A stretch of DNA of 64,000 nucleotides from Bradyrhizobium sp. ISRA430. Lineage in GTDB: Bacteria > Pseudomonadota > Alphaproteobacteria > Rhizobiales > Xanthobacteraceae. The notes under the pieces are model-generated. The model was given only the letters and a program-made list of their open reading frames with translations, was not told the origin of the DNA and made no database searches. Position 1 is the stretch's first letter, and every line of letters begins with the position of its first letter. Shown here in pieces: positions 36,276 to 46,661 of this stretch. The translations under genes and the position numbers were made by a program. Where the stretch lies: positions 2,294,001 to 2,358,000 of the forward strand of contig NZ_CP094516.1 in the NCBI RefSeq assembly GCF_029909975.1, written 5' to 3'.

Positions 36276-37619
36276 CTAGCTCGCCCTGACGCTGATGATG
36301 AATTCATCGACTTCGCGCTTCAAAGTCTCGGCCTGCTGCGACAGATCGACAGCGGAATCGCGGGCCTCCGCGGCCATACGCCCGGTCTCGGCAGAGGTCG
36401 AGGTGATCTGGACGATGTGATTGGACACGTCGAGCGTTCCGCGTGCGGCATCCTGCACGCTGCGCGTGATGTCCTGTGTGGCATTGCGCTGCTGGGCGGT
36501 GTCGACCTCGATGCCGGACATGATCGAGGAGATCTCGGACAGCGTCCTGGAGATACCGTCGATTGCGCCGCGCGTCTCCGCGGTAATGCCCTGGATGCTG
36601 GCGACATGGGAGGTGATCTCCTCCGTCGCCTTGCTGGTCTGATGCGCGAGATTCTTCACCTCGGAGGCGACCACCGCGAAGCCCTTGCCGGCCTCCCCTG
36701 CCCGCGCTGCCTCGATCGTCGCGTTGAGCGCCAAAAGATTTGTCTGCGATGCGATCGCCTGCACGAGCTGCACGACTTCGCCGATCTTGTCGGCCGCGTC
36801 CGAGAGCGCATGAATGGTGTCGCGGCTCCTCTCGGCTTGTGCTGCTGCGCCCTCGGCGCGCTGGGTCGCATCCGTAACGCGGCGGCTGATCGTTCCGATC
36901 GAATTGGTCATCTCCTCGGCGGAGCCCGCGACCGTCTGGACGCTGGCGCTGGCCTGGCTCGCGGCGCTCGCCACCGCGTTGGCCTTGCTGCTGGTCTCGT
37001 TAGCCGCACGTGACAAGGTCTCGGCATTGCGCTCGAGCTGCACCGCCGAGGACGCTACGCTGTCGACGACGCTGGCAACGAGTTCGTTGAAGCTCTTGAT
37101 GCGCGCATCGAGATATGTCGACCGCTCGGCCTGGTGCTGTGCCTCCTGCAACTGCCGCTCGGTGAGCCGGCGCCGCTCGATGCCGTTGGTCTTGAAGACC
37201 TCCAGCGCTCCTGCCAAAAGACCGATCTCGTTCGAGCCGCCTAGTCCCGGGACGGGCGTATCGAACTTCTGGTCGGCGACCTCGCGCATGGCATGCACGA
37301 TCGCCGCCAGCGGGTGCAGAATGCCGTTGCGCACGACAAACCAGGTCGTGAGACAGATCGCGAAGGCAATGACGGTGATCACGCCGCAAGCAACCAGGAA
37401 ATAGGAGAACGCGGTCTGCGCCTGCTGATAGATCTGCACCGCGTGCTCGCGCGAGGGGCCGCTCAACGCGGCGAAGTCGGACGACAGACTGGTGATCTCG
37501 TTGTTGAGATAGAGTACCGCCACAAACCCGGTACCTCCGCCGATAGCCAGCAAGAACAATAGTGCCGCGACGACGGCTCCAACCAGAAAGCGGATCGTCA
37601 GGTTGCTGTTGGCGAACAT
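36276..37619 (-). CDS. Methyl-accepting chemotaxis protein with minimal periplasmic loop
   Basis: 447 aa from the ATG at 37619; an upstream TTG would add 19 residues. TM1 lies about residues 10-35 and TM2 about 75-97, leaving only about 40 periplasmic residues, too few for a normal ligand-binding domain. Then come HAMP, adaptation helices, and the signalling hairpin with [30 protein letters not shown]. No C-terminal CheR pentapeptide. It may sense membrane, redox or energy state. It stands between cycL and degP. Confidence 0.92.
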   Translation of the reverse strand: MFANSNLTIRFLVGAVVAALLFLLAIGGGTGFVAVLYLNNEITSLSSDFAALSGPSREHAVQIYQQAQTAFSYFLVACGVITVIAFAICLTTWFVVRNGILHPLAAIVHAMREVADQKFDTPVPGLGGSNEIGLLAGALEVFKTNGIERRRLTERQLQEAQHQAERSTYLDARIKSFNELVASVVDSVASSAVQLERNAETLSRAANETSSKANAVASAASQASASVQTVAGSAEEMTNSIGTISRRVTDATQRAEGAAAQAERSRDTIHALSDAADKIGEVVQLVQAIASQTNLLALNATIEAARAGEAGKGFAVVASEVKNLAHQTSKATEEITSHVASIQGITAETRGAIDGISRTLSEISSIMSGIEVDTAQQRNATQDITRSVQDAARGTLDVSNHIVQITSTSAETGRMAAEARDSAVDLSQQAETLKREVDEFIISVRAS

Positions 37620-37724
37620 CGGAAGAACTCTAAGTCTGGAATCAAATCTCGCGACAAGCTTCCAGACAAAGGTCAACAGAGCATGAAGCGCGCTACCTTG
37701 TGCAGCTTACGTATCATTACGTAG

Positions 37725-38207
37725 CTAGCGCGACGCTGCGTCGTCTGACATCAACGCCGTAAGCCGCGCCTTTTCGTCGGGCGTGAGCGGCGGCGTTGGT
37801 ACATCCGCACCACTTCGCGAGCGCCGCCGAATTTGCAGCCACAGCGCCAGGCCGCCACCGACGAGCAGCACCGGCGCAAGTAGCCAGAGCAGCAAGGTCT
37901 GGCGCTCGAAACGCGGCTTGAGCAGCACGAACTCGCCATAGCGGGCGACCAGGAAGTCGAGCACCTGCGAATTGCTGTCGCCGGCAGCGATCCGCTCGCG
38001 CACCAACAGCCGCAGGTCGCGCGCGAGCGGCGCCTCGGAATCGTCAATCGACTGGTTCTGGCAGACCATGCAGCGCAGCTCCCGCGACAATTCGCGCGCG
38101 CGGGCCTCCTTCGCCGGATCAGCCATGATCTCGTCGGGCTGCACCGCGCGAGCCGTCGGTGCTCCCAGCAGCGCGAGCGCGATGAGCGCGACAAACATCC
38201 GGCGCAT
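37725..38207 (-). CDS. cycL: Cytochrome c maturation protein CcmH/CycL
   Basis: 160 aa, starting 5 bases after the ccmF stop. Signal peptide (MRRMFVALIALALLGAPTARA), then the heme-thiol motif LRCMVCQNQSIDDSEAPLARDLR, a three-helix periplasmic domain, one TM helix (LLLWLLAPVLLVGGGLALWLQ) and a short cytoplasmic tail. It reduces apocytochrome c Cys residues and works with CcmF in heme ligation. It is the last gene of the cycHJKL operon. Confidence 0.95.
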   Translation of the reverse strand: MRRMFVALIALALLGAPTARAVQPDEIMADPAKEARARELSRELRCMVCQNQSIDDSEAPLARDLRLLVRERIAAGDSNSQVLDFLVARYGEFVLLKPRFERQTLLLWLLAPVLLVGGGLALWLQIRRRSRSGADVPTPPLTPDEKARLTALMSDDAASR

Positions 38208-38212
38208 GGCGA

Positions 38213-40195
38213 TCACTCCGCCGGTTGCAGGCGCTGCTTCGCCCGCGCCGGCTTCGGCGCACCGACGCGCAAGCGCCGGTCGGACAGCGACAGCATGCCG
38301 CCGAACGCCATCAACACCGGGCCCCACCAGATCAGCAGCACCAGGGGCTTGTGATAGATGCGCACGGCGATAGCGCCTTCGGCGGTGGCATCACCGAGCG
38401 AGATGTAGAGCTGGCTCGCGCCGCGGGTCAGGAGCGCGGCCTCGGTGGTCGAGGAGCCGCGCGTGGTGAAGCTGCGCTTCGACGGCGTCATGACGCTGAG
38501 GGGCGCGCCGTGGCGGCTGACGTTGAATTCAGCGATCATCTCGCGATAGTTCGGACCCTGACGCTGAAACAGCCCGTCGAGCTTCAGATCGTAACCCGCG
38601 ACATGCGCGACGTCGTTCTGCTTCATCGTCGCGATGTACTCGCTGTTCCAGGTGGTCTCGCAGACGATCCCGATCAGCGCGATCCCGAGACCGGCATGCG
38701 CAAACACCGTGCCCCAGGCCGAGCGCGGCAGGCCACGTGCGCGGTGCAGCGTCGTCGCGAACGGCAGGCGGAACAGGCCGGTCCGCTCCGCCAGATCCGT
38801 CACGGCGCCGGCGATCACGAAGATCCCAAGGCCGATCGCCAGCGGAGCGAGCGCGCTGCCGCCGCGGGCCCAGCCCCAGGCGATGGCGACGGCGACGAGT
38901 CCGGCCACACCGGCCGCGAGCAGGCGCTGCGTCACGCCGAGCAGATCGCCTCGCTTCCATGCCAGCATCGGCCCGAACGGCACGGCGAGCAGCAACAGCG
39001 CGAACAGCGGAACGAAGCTGAGATTGTAGAACGGCGCGCCGACCGACATCTTGAAATCGGCCAGCACCTCCATCGCCAGTGGATAGAGCGTGCCGAACAG
39101 CACGACCGCGCAGGCCACCGTGAGCAGCAGGTTGTTGAGGACCAGCGCACCTTCACGCGAGATCGGCGCGAACAGGCCCCCCTGCTTCAGGGCCGTGGCG
39201 CGCCCTGCGAACAGCGAGAGACTTCCGCCGATGAACAGGCAGAGGATCAGAAGGATGAACACGCCGCGCGTGGGATCGTTGGCGAAGGCATGGACCGAGG
39301 TGATGACGCCCGAGCGCACCAGGAAGGTGCCGAGCAGCGACAACGAGAAGGTCAGGATCGACAGCAGGATGGTCCAGACCTTCAGTGCGCTCCGCTTCTC
39401 CATCACCAGCGCCGAGTGCAGCAGCGCCGTGCCGGCAAGCCACGGCATCAGTGAGGCATTCTCGACCGGATCCCAGAACCACCAGCCGCCCCAGCCGAGC
39501 TCGTAATAGGCCCAGTAGGAGCCCATGGCGATGCCGAGCGTCAGGAAGATCCAGGCGACCAGCGTCCAGGGCCGCACCCAACGCGCCCAAGCCGCATCGA
39601 TCCGGCCCTCGATCAGTGCCGCGATCGCGAAGGAGAACGAGATCGAGAACCCGACATAGCCGAGATAGAGCATCGGCGGATGCACGGCGAGGCCGATGTC
39701 CTGCAGCACCGGATTGAGATCGCGCCCCTCGATCGGCGGATTGGCGATGCGCAGGAACGGATTCGAGGTCATCAGGATGAAGAGGTAGAAGGCACTGGCG
39801 ATCCAGGCCTGCACGCTCAGCACGTGCGCGCGCAGAGACAGCGGCAGATTGTTGCCGAAGATCGCGACCAGGCCGCCGAACAGCGCCAGGATCGACACCC
39901 ACAGCAGCATCGAGCCTTCATGGTTCCCCCAGACGCCGGTGATCTTGTAGATCAGCGGCTTCATGGAGTGCGAATTCTCGTAGACGTTGGCGACGGAGAA
40001 ATCCGAGGTCACGTGCAGCATGACGAGCGCTGTGAACGAGGCGCCGACGAACAAAAGCTGCGCCAGTGCCGTCGACCGCGCCACATTCATCAGCGCGGGG
40101 TCGCGCAGCCGTGCGCCGATCAGCGGCACGAAGGACTGGATCAGCGCCAGTGCGAGCGCGAGCACCAGCGCATAGTGTCCGGATTCCGCAATCAC
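38213..40195 (-). CDS. cycK: Heme lyase subunit CcmF/CycK
   Basis: 660 aa with a GTG start overlapping the cycJ stop (GTGA). A polytopic membrane protein with about 15 helices. The heme-handling WWD domain is visible as [21 protein letters not shown], and [12 protein letters not shown] precedes it. It attaches heme delivered by CcmE to apocytochrome c in the periplasm. Full length for the family. Confidence 0.97.
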   Translation of the reverse strand: MIAESGHYALVLALALALIQSFVPLIGARLRDPALMNVARSTALAQLLFVGASFTALVMLHVTSDFSVANVYENSHSMKPLIYKITGVWGNHEGSMLLWVSILALFGGLVAIFGNNLPLSLRAHVLSVQAWIASAFYLFILMTSNPFLRIANPPIEGRDLNPVLQDIGLAVHPPMLYLGYVGFSISFSFAIAALIEGRIDAAWARWVRPWTLVAWIFLTLGIAMGSYWAYYELGWGGWWFWDPVENASLMPWLAGTALLHSALVMEKRSALKVWTILLSILTFSLSLLGTFLVRSGVITSVHAFANDPTRGVFILLILCLFIGGSLSLFAGRATALKQGGLFAPISREGALVLNNLLLTVACAVVLFGTLYPLAMEVLADFKMSVGAPFYNLSFVPLFALLLLAVPFGPMLAWKRGDLLGVTQRLLAAGVAGLVAVAIAWGWARGGSALAPLAIGLGIFVIAGAVTDLAERTGLFRLPFATTLHRARGLPRSAWGTVFAHAGLGIALIGIVCETTWNSEYIATMKQNDVAHVAGYDLKLDGLFQRQGPNYREMIAEFNVSRHGAPLSVMTPSKRSFTTRGSSTTEAALLTRGASQLYISLGDATAEGAIAVRIYHKPLVLLIWWGPVLMAFGGMLSLSDRRLRVGAPKPARAKQRLQPAE

Positions 40196-40680
40196 CGCAC
40201 TGCTCCCTGTGGATTGCCCTGCGCCGTCGTCGCAGGCTTGGTGCCGTAGTCGTCCTTCCAGTGCCCCTGCTTCTTCAGGGCGTCGGCGACGTCCTTCGGC
40301 ATGTAGGTCTCGTCGTGCTTGGCGAGCACGGTGTCGGCCTTGAACACGCCGTTGGCGTCGAGCACGCCTTCGGCGACGACGCCCTGCCCTTCACGGAACA
40401 GATCAGGCAGGATGCCCTTGTAGGCGACCGGCAGTTTCGCGTTGCCGTCGGCAACCTCGAAGGTCACCGCGAGATTGTCGCCGCGCTGGAGCGAGCCGGG
40501 CTGCACCAGCCCGCCAAGGCGAAACCGCTTGCCGGGTGCGAGGTGCTTCTCCGCGACCATGCTGGGGGTCGAGAAGAACACGATGGAGTCGCGCAAGGCA
40601 TTCAGCACCAGCGCGGCGGCAAGCGCGAGCACGGCAAGCGAGCCGCCGATAATGGTCATACGTCGCTGCTTGCGCGTCAT
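40192..40680 (-). CDS. cycJ: Heme chaperone CcmE/CycJ
   Basis: 162 aa with one N-terminal membrane anchor (about residues 9-28) and a periplasmic OB-fold. The covalent heme-binding His is in [14 protein letters not shown], with the family Tyr four residues later. The flexible C-terminal tail is Gly/Asn/Thr-rich. It receives heme from CcmC and passes it to CcmF. It overlaps cycK and follows cycH by 37 bases. Confidence 0.96.
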   Translation of the reverse strand: MTRKQRRMTIIGGSLAVLALAAALVLNALRDSIVFFSTPSMVAEKHLAPGKRFRLGGLVQPGSLQRGDNLAVTFEVADGNAKLPVAYKGILPDLFREGQGVVAEGVLDANGVFKADTVLAKHDETYMPKDVADALKKQGHWKDDYGTKPATTAQGNPQGAVR

Positions 40681-40717
40681 GGCGTGTCCGTTCTCCGCTC
40701 GTTCCGTCCCGCAATCG

Positions 40718-41824
40718 TCATCCGTCGAGCCCGAGATTCTTCAGGCCCTCGTTGAGCTGGCGCAACCGCTCGGCGTCATTGCTCACCGCCTGACGGGCAT
40801 CGGTCGAGGCGCCCATCGCCTTGTCGCGTTCGCCCATCACGAGATAGGCACGCACCAGGCGCAGCCAGCCGTCGACATCGTCGCCGTTCTGCTTCAGGCG
40901 GCTCGCCAGACGCTCGACCATGCCACGGATCATTGCGCCGCGATCGCCCTCGGTCATGTCCTTGGCGGCCGCCATCGTCTCGTCCGACAGCGCCGGCGCG
41001 GTGCTGCCGCCGCCGACCCGCGTCAGCGAGGACTGCACGAGGTGACGCCACGGCGCATCCGCCGGCGCCTTCGCAAGCAGCGCGCGCCAGATGCTGGCCG
41101 CATCGTCCTTGCGGCCGTCCTGCTCGGCGGCGAGCCCGAGGAAGTAGTTCGCCTTGGGATCGTCGGCGTTGAGCGCATGCGCGCGCTCGAATTCGGTCTT
41201 GGCTTCAGTGGTCACGACGCCACCGGCAGTGGCCGTGAGCGCTTCGCCGAGATCCGACCTGCGCTCCGCACTCTCGCCATTGTAGGTGAGCGAGTTGCGA
41301 TAGGCGCGCACCGCGTCGTCATAGCGACCGAGCCGCTCCAGGACCGGCGCAAGCACATTCCAGCCGCGACCGTCGGTCGGATTCTTCTCCAGATGTTGCT
41401 CGACCTGCACGACGAGGTTTTCGAGCGACTGCGCCATACCGGGCGCGCGGTCCCGCTGCGCCAGTGGAAAGTCGCGCAGCGCGGGCGAGCCGAGCGGGAT
41501 GTAGACGCCGATCGCAATCAGCGGCAGGCCAACGAGAGCAAGAACGGCCGCGGCACGGCGCCATTTGAGGCTCGACATGAGTGCCGCCGCGGGCCCGCTG
41601 CCGGCGGCGGCAAGCAGCCTGCGTCCGATCTCGACGCGCGCGGCCTCCGCCTCCGGAGCCGCGATCAGCCCGACCGCAAGATCACGCTCGATCTCGGCCA
41701 ATTGGTCTTTGTAGACTGCGACCTCGCTGCCTTCGCTCCGAGCCCGACCGCCACGGCCGAGCGGCCAGAGCACGGCGAAAATCGCCGCGACCGTCATCAG
41801 CGCGAACACGAACCATAGTGTCAT
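40718..41824 (-). CDS. cycH: Cytochrome c maturation TPR protein CcmI/CycH
   Basis: 368 aa from the ATG at 41824; a longer version upstream is not supported. TM1 is [22 protein letters not shown], then a cytoplasmic leucine-zipper-like loop (residues 35-75), TM2 ([21 protein letters not shown]) and a periplasmic TPR domain (about 130-365). It presents apocytochrome c to the lyase. It is the first gene of cycHJKL. Confidence 0.95.
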   Translation of the reverse strand: MTLWFVFALMTVAAIFAVLWPLGRGGRARSEGSEVAVYKDQLAEIERDLAVGLIAAPEAEAARVEIGRRLLAAAGSGPAAALMSSLKWRRAAAVLALVGLPLIAIGVYIPLGSPALRDFPLAQRDRAPGMAQSLENLVVQVEQHLEKNPTDGRGWNVLAPVLERLGRYDDAVRAYRNSLTYNGESAERRSDLGEALTATAGGVVTTEAKTEFERAHALNADDPKANYFLGLAAEQDGRKDDAASIWRALLAKAPADAPWRHLVQSSLTRVGGGSTAPALSDETMAAAKDMTEGDRGAMIRGMVERLASRLKQNGDDVDGWLRLVRAYLVMGERDKAMGASTDARQAVSNDAERLRQLNEGLKNLGLDG

Positions 41825-41955
41825 CAGGCAAGCTTCCGGCAGCGCGTGGTTCGCGCCCATGGCTGGCTTTACACCACGGCTGGACGATGCGGCAATTGAC
41901 AATTGTCAATTTGGCGCGACCGGTCGCAGTCCCGAAATAGTGAAAATCCAACGGC

Positions 41956-42225
41956 TTAGCCGATCTCGAACTCCGCGCTCTGGGCGGCATCCTCGCCGTG
42001 CCCATTGAGAGCCTTGAGGAAGTATGTTCCCGGCCTGATCGCATCGGGCAACCTGATGCGCAGCGCACCGACGGGAACCGGCGATGCAATCGTCGTGACC
42101 GTCTCCGGCAGTTGGCGGCCACTCGCCTTCTCGACCAGCACCACCTTCGCTCTGACCATCAATCTCCGATATGTCGCCGAGATCACGCGGTTCTCGAGTT
42201 CAACAAAGCTGATAATCGGTTTCAT
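41956..42225 (-). CDS. 89-aa hypothetical protein
   Basis: Not recognised. From the ATG at 42225: MKPIISFVELENRVISATYR, then RAKVVLVEKASGRQLPET, and a C-terminal beta-rich part (ALRIRLPDAIRPGTYFLKAL, ESAEFEIG-like). The pattern suggests a small all-beta sandwich. No signal peptide, cysteine or membrane segment. It lies 131 bases upstream of cycH on the same strand. Confidence 0.55.
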   Translation of the reverse strand: MKPIISFVELENRVISATYRRLMVRAKVVLVEKASGRQLPETVTTIASPVPVGALRIRLPDAIRPGTYFLKALNGHGEDAAQSAEFEIG

Positions 42226-42324
42226 GCGCCCACAGATAGAAATTCCCAAAATGTGCACGAAACCGTACGGCCCGCCGCCGGCATCGTCAACCACAAATTG
42301 TAACAGCGAAAATGCGCGCCTGGA

Positions 42325-43725
42325 TCAGCTTGCGCGCGACGATTTGCGCTCGCCGGTCAGCGCATTCTCCGCGGCCCGGCTCATCAGCGACGCATAGTCG
42401 TCGCCGAACAGCACCTCGCAGAAGCGGATCGCGGCCTGAACCTGTTGCTGCCGGTAGGTCCGGACCTTGTGATCGGCGGCGCGCAGGGACTGCACCAGCG
42501 ATTCTGTCGATCGTTCGACATATTGCTGCAGGTCGGAGAACGTCCGCAGCGTCACCTCGTTGATGGCGAGTTCGCTCGCATAGTTGCGGCAGGTCGCAAC
42601 GAAATCGATCAGCGCCGCCGCCTCCTCCACTTCGGTGCTGTCGACCCGCGCACCCGGAGGAATGTCCTTCTCGGCGCGCTGGCGCAAGATGCGGCGAACG
42701 CGGCCGGGAACGCTGTCGATCTCCGATTGCAGCGCATTGGAGATGTCCGCCCGGATCGACGTCAACTGCTTGCCCCAGGCGGAATCGTTGCGCAGATCGA
42801 GCTCGGTGCGTAGGCCGCGCACGCCGTCGTGGAGCGCTTTCAGATTGTCGGCGACGGTGTCAAAGCGACCGCGCTTGATGTCCATGCGCAGGATGGCGGC
42901 GAGACGGGACAGGTCGTGCAGCGCGATGGTGACGGCTACGCCATAGGGCGTCGCCGCGACGCGGATCTCGTCGTCGGAGGCGGCGATCTTGACCGCGAGG
43001 CGGATGATCTGCCAGGGCGCGGTCATCCGCTGGATCACCATCGACAGCGCGAAGGGCAGCATCTGCGGCGTCTGGAGCACGGGGATGTTGAGAGCCGCCG
43101 TCACCGAGGCGATCTGGGAATCGCCGAACGCGCGCAGGAAGCGCGGCAGCTTTTCGCTGAGGGTCGCCATGGCCTCGCGAACGGCAAGCACCGCACCGAT
43201 CGAATAGAGATCCTCGATCACATTGGGCGGGCCGACGCGGGCGAGCGCACGCGACTTGTCGCCGCCGCCGGGTCCGATCAGCTCGGCGATGGCATCGGAG
43301 GCCACCGCTTGCAGCTTCAGTGCCAGGGCTTCGAGCTGGCCCGCATTGTCGGTCGGCAGGCGCGCCAGCGTCGCCTCGAGTTCATTCAGCTTGGCCGGAG
43401 CGCCGTCGCGGCCGAGCCATTGCCAGATCGGGTGCAGCGAGGAGCGGCGGATCTGCCCGACCCGAATCGGCGCACCGGCCTCGACGAGGAACGGTTCCAG
43501 CGGCTGGAACAAAAGCCGGGACAGATCGTCGGTGCGCGGCGGCGCGGCCTCCTCGACCTCGGTCTTGCGCACGATCTTGCGCAGTTGCTCGAGCACGAGG
43601 GTGGCGACCGCCGTGTCCTGGCCGCGCTCCAGCGCACGCTCGAACTCCCGCATCAGCAGCGCCTGCGACTGCGGCGGGAGCTGCGCGAGATACTCTCTCA
43701 GCCGCTCGATCGATGTCTGGCTCAT
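42325..43725 (-). CDS. Conserved alphaproteobacterial protein of unknown function, 466 aa
   Basis: Start chosen at the ATG at 43725 (MSQTSIERLREYLAQLPPQS). Almost entirely alpha-helical by composition, with no signal peptide or strong membrane helix. Notable segments are LLMREFERALERGQDTAVATLVLEQLRK at the N-terminus and VRRILRQRAEKDIPPGARVD with TRNYASELAINE-like helices at the C-terminus. It lies between the FeuQ-like kinase gene and the cyc cluster on the same strand. No catalytic motif found; possibly a scaffold or regulator. Confidence 0.75.
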   Translation of the reverse strand: MSQTSIERLREYLAQLPPQSQALLMREFERALERGQDTAVATLVLEQLRKIVRKTEVEEAAPPRTDDLSRLLFQPLEPFLVEAGAPIRVGQIRRSSLHPIWQWLGRDGAPAKLNELEATLARLPTDNAGQLEALALKLQAVASDAIAELIGPGGGDKSRALARVGPPNVIEDLYSIGAVLAVREAMATLSEKLPRFLRAFGDSQIASVTAALNIPVLQTPQMLPFALSMVIQRMTAPWQIIRLAVKIAASDDEIRVAATPYGVAVTIALHDLSRLAAILRMDIKRGRFDTVADNLKALHDGVRGLRTELDLRNDSAWGKQLTSIRADISNALQSEIDSVPGRVRRILRQRAEKDIPPGARVDSTEVEEAAALIDFVATCRNYASELAINEVTLRTFSDLQQYVERSTESLVQSLRAADHKVRTYRQQQVQAAIRFCEVLFGDDYASLMSRAAENALTGERKSSRAS

Positions 43726-43884
43726 GCGCCCGGGTAATGCACGGTAAAATGGCGGACGTGAGATGCGTCCGAGCGCGATCATAGAAGGGGCCGCCTTAAG
43801 AAGCCGTTTAGGAAGTTGGGTCGGATGCCCCGGTTTCCTGTGGAATGGTGCCCGTCACGGCAAAAAGGCGTGTCGGAACAGGCA

Positions 43885-45261
43885 CTAAATGCCGGGGAGC
43901 ACCAGCTCCGCGCGCAGGCCGCCGATCGGCGCGCTTCCGAGCGAGAGACTGCCGCCATAAAGCCCCGCCAGATCCACCACGATCGACAGCCCCAGCCCCG
44001 ATCCCGGCTTGGATTCATCGAGCCGCTGGCCGCGCCGCGAGACCTGGGTGCGCTCGGCCTCGGACAGGCCGCGGCCATCGTCATCGACCATGATCCGCAG
44101 ACGGTGGCCCACGCCGGCCTGGTGTGGCGTCTCCACCAGGACCTCGATGAAGACACGGGAGGTGGCCCATTTGCAGGCATTGTCGACGAGATTGCCGACC
44201 ATCTCCTCCAGATCCTGGCGCTCGCCGCGAAATTTTGCGGACGGATCGGCCTTGGCCTCGACCATGATGCCACGGTCGCGATAGATTTTCTCCATGGTCC
44301 GGCGCAGCGCCTCGATCGCGGGCGCGACCTCCGTCACGGTGGCCACGACCGAGATCCTGGCCGCGATGCGCGCCCGCTCCAGATGATGGGCGACCTGGTC
44401 GCGCATCACATCGGCCTGCTCCATGACCTTGGCCGCGAACGGGTCGGCCGCGTGTACCCCCGCCTCGTTGACGATGACCGAGAGCGGCGTCTTGATCGCA
44501 TGTGCGAGATTGCCGACATGGGTGCGCGCACGCTCGACGATTTCGCGATTGGCATCGATCAGCGCGTTGGTCTCGCGGGCCAGCGGCGCGATCTCGACCG
44601 GAAATTCGCCCTCGAGCCGCTCCGCCCGCCCGGAGCGGATGTCGGCGATCGCCTCCGAGATGCGCTTCAGGGGTGCAAGACCGAAGCGAACCTGGAACAC
44701 CGTCGTCAGCAGCAGCACGATGCCGAGCGCGGTGAAGGTGCCGCCGAGGTAGTAGTCGAAGCTGCGCGTCTCGTCGAAGATTTCCGTGGCATCCCCCGCG
44801 ACGCTGACCAGATATTTGCCGTCGGCGCCGAGATCGACCGGCCGCTCCACCATCCGCAGGTTCTGCCCTTCGGGCCCGTCGACATAAGCGAGCCGGATGC
44901 CGGCGGCGGTGAGCTCGGCCCCCTGCTCCTCCAGCTTCGGCAGCTTCTTGTCCCAGAGTGAGCGCGACGAGCGCACCTCCGGCTTCTCGGTATCGGTGCG
45001 CGTGATCTGCCAATACCAGCCGGACAGCGGCAGCTCAAACAACGGCTCGCCGAGCGACTGGAACTGACGGTCCGGCGGCTCGTCAGGCGTTGCGACCTCG
45101 GCGATCAGCGTGCGGAGATAGAGATTGAGACGGCGGTCGAAGGCACGTTCGGTGGCATTCTTGTAGACCGAGGACAGCACAACGCCGGTGATCGCCAGGA
45201 TCACCACGAGCCACGCGGTCGCCGACAGGAACAGGCGGTTCGCAAGCGAGCTAGCGGGCAT
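43885..45261 (-). CDS. Membrane sensor histidine kinase, FeuQ/PhoQ-like
   Basis: 458 aa. TM1 lies about residues 12-34, a periplasmic sensor domain of about 140 residues (FELPLSGWYWQITRTDTEK) follows, TM2 about 172-195, then HAMP. HisKA has THVGNLAHAIKTPLSVIVNEAG. HATPase boxes are GNLVDNACKWA, DDDGRGLS and GSGLGLSIV. The NLAHALKTPL-type H-box is typical of PhoQ-like kinases. From memory the rhizobial FeuPQ pair (osmotic control of cyclic glucan export in Sinorhizobium meliloti) belongs to this type; the orthology is inference. Confidence 0.88.
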   Translation of the reverse strand: MPASSLANRLFLSATAWLVVILAITGVVLSSVYKNATERAFDRRLNLYLRTLIAEVATPDEPPDRQFQSLGEPLFELPLSGWYWQITRTDTEKPEVRSSRSLWDKKLPKLEEQGAELTAAGIRLAYVDGPEGQNLRMVERPVDLGADGKYLVSVAGDATEIFDETRSFDYYLGGTFTALGIVLLLTTVFQVRFGLAPLKRISEAIADIRSGRAERLEGEFPVEIAPLARETNALIDANREIVERARTHVGNLAHAIKTPLSVIVNEAGVHAADPFAAKVMEQADVMRDQVAHHLERARIAARISVVATVTEVAPAIEALRRTMEKIYRDRGIMVEAKADPSAKFRGERQDLEEMVGNLVDNACKWATSRVFIEVLVETPHQAGVGHRLRIMVDDDGRGLSEAERTQVSRRGQRLDESKPGSGLGLSIVVDLAGLYGGSLSLGSAPIGGLRAELVLPGI

Positions 45262-45367
45262 CGGAACGGTCCCGGAAGGCGCAGTACGGCGGGGCGTCAG
45301 AGATCATGACCGAGCAAGAGCCCTGTTCCGCCGCCCGGTCAAGCTTCGGATGCTTCAAGCCCCAACT

Positions 45368-46036
45368 TCAGGGGGCTGCCGGCGGGGTCAGGAGATAGCC
45401 CAATCCGCGGACGGTCTGGATGATATCGACGTCGAGCTTCTTGCGGATACGGCCGACAAACACCTCGATGGTGTTGGAGTCGCGGTCGAAGTCCTGATCA
45501 TAGAGGTGCTCGACGAGCTCTGTGCGGGAGACCACGCGGCCGGAATGGTGCATCAGATAAGCCAGCAGTCGATATTCATGCGAGGTCATCTTCACCGGGT
45601 TGCCGGAGACGCTGACACGGCCGGTTCTCGTGTCCAGCGTGACGGGACCGCAGGTCAATTCGCTCTGGGCGTGGCCGGTGGAACGGCGCAGCAGCGCGCG
45701 AATGCGGGCCAGCACCTCCTCGAGATGGAAAGGCTTTGCGACATAGTCGTCGGCACCGGCATCGAACCCCTGGACCTTGTCGCTCCAGCGGTCGCGCGCG
45801 GTGAGGATCAGGACCGGCATGGTACGGCCATTGCGGCGCCAGGCCTCCAGCACCGAGATGCCGTCCTTCTTCGGCAGGCCAATGTCGAGCACCACGGCAT
45901 CGTAGGGCTCTGTGTCGCCGAGATAGTGCCCCTCCTCGCCGTCGAAGGCGCGATCGACGACGTAGCCTGCATCGCTCAGCGCCTTGGTGAGCTGGCGATT
46001 GAGATCGGGGTCGTCCTCAACAACGAGCAGGCGCAC
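45368..46036 (-). CDS. OmpR-family response regulator, FeuP/PhoP-like
   Basis: 222 aa from the GTG at 46036, chosen because CTGGAGAGAAAC lies directly upstream; a TTG five codons earlier would place that ribosome site inside the gene. Receiver: VVEDDPDLNRQ, phosphoacceptor in DAVVLDIGLPKKDG, and Lys in VAKPFHLEEV. Winged helix: TSHEYRLLAYLMHHSGRVVSRTELVEHLYDQ. It pairs with the kinase gene 106 bases downstream. Confidence 0.92.
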   Translation of the reverse strand: MRLLVVEDDPDLNRQLTKALSDAGYVVDRAFDGEEGHYLGDTEPYDAVVLDIGLPKKDGISVLEAWRRNGRTMPVLILTARDRWSDKVQGFDAGADDYVAKPFHLEEVLARIRALLRRSTGHAQSELTCGPVTLDTRTGRVSVSGNPVKMTSHEYRLLAYLMHHSGRVVSRTELVEHLYDQDFDRDSNTIEVFVGRIRKKLDVDIIQTVRGLGYLLTPPAAP

Positions 46037-46174
46037 GTTTCTCTCCAGCAATGGTTCGGTCCGATGGACTGCACGGCATCAAGATGATCAATCCCGGCGT
46101 GAACTGAATATGAACGCCGGGAACCGGAAAACGTTACTTTTTGGTCATAAACGATTTTCACGCACTGATGCGAC

Positions 46175-46219
46175 TGCGCCCGCCAGGCCACCGGAGGAGC
46201 CGATGGCATGGCGGGCGCA
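46175..46219. other. 11-bp inverted repeat between the 51-aa gene and the response regulator gene
   Basis: TGCGCCCGCCA (46175-46185) and TGGCGGGCGCA (46209-46219), perfect, with a 23-base loop. No T-run on either side. It could be a regulatory hairpin or weak terminator for the upstream small gene. Confidence 0.5.
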
Positions 46220-46267
46220 ATGTGCCGTGTTGTGCAGCGAGTCGGAAGGTCTTCTCGATCGCGGCTC

Positions 46268-46423
46268 CTAGGTCCGGAAGAACACGAACCAGATGACCGC
46301 CAGGATCAGGATCGCCAGCCCGGTCGAGATGGCGAGCAACGCCGCCACGGAAGGTCCCGGCTCACCCTGACGCGCTTCGGTCGGGGTTTCGATGATCTGA
46401 CGTTGGTCTCGCGTGGTTGCCAT
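46268..46423 (-). CDS. 51-aa single-pass membrane protein
   Basis: ATG at 46423 with CGAGGTCACC upstream. The N-terminal half is polar (MATTRDQRQIIETPTEARQG) and the C-terminal half one helix (VAALLAISTGLAILILAVIW) ending FVFFRT. It lies upstream of, and on the same strand as, the FeuP/FeuQ-like genes, separated by 231 bases containing an inverted repeat. The arrangement recalls small modulators of two-component systems, but no similarity to a named one is claimed. Confidence 0.65.
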   Translation of the reverse strand: MATTRDQRQIIETPTEARQGEPGPSVAALLAISTGLAILILAVIWFVFFRT

Positions 46424-46661
46424 GGTGACCTCGATCTATCGCTGGCGCGTCCGATTGCCGCGACCTCCTCGCGGCCCTAAGTCCTTGAGGCAACGCCCGA
46501 TCGTGAACGATGTTCCGGGCCGGCCGCCCTCACCCCCGATGGCAACCCCAGCCCGGCTCCGCGGTTAACGTCGTTGCAAGATTCCACCCGGCCGCTTGCT
46601 ATGATTCGCAGGTACCCGGTGGTATCTTTGGAGGTTGTCCCTGTTGCGTTTGGAGTAACCC

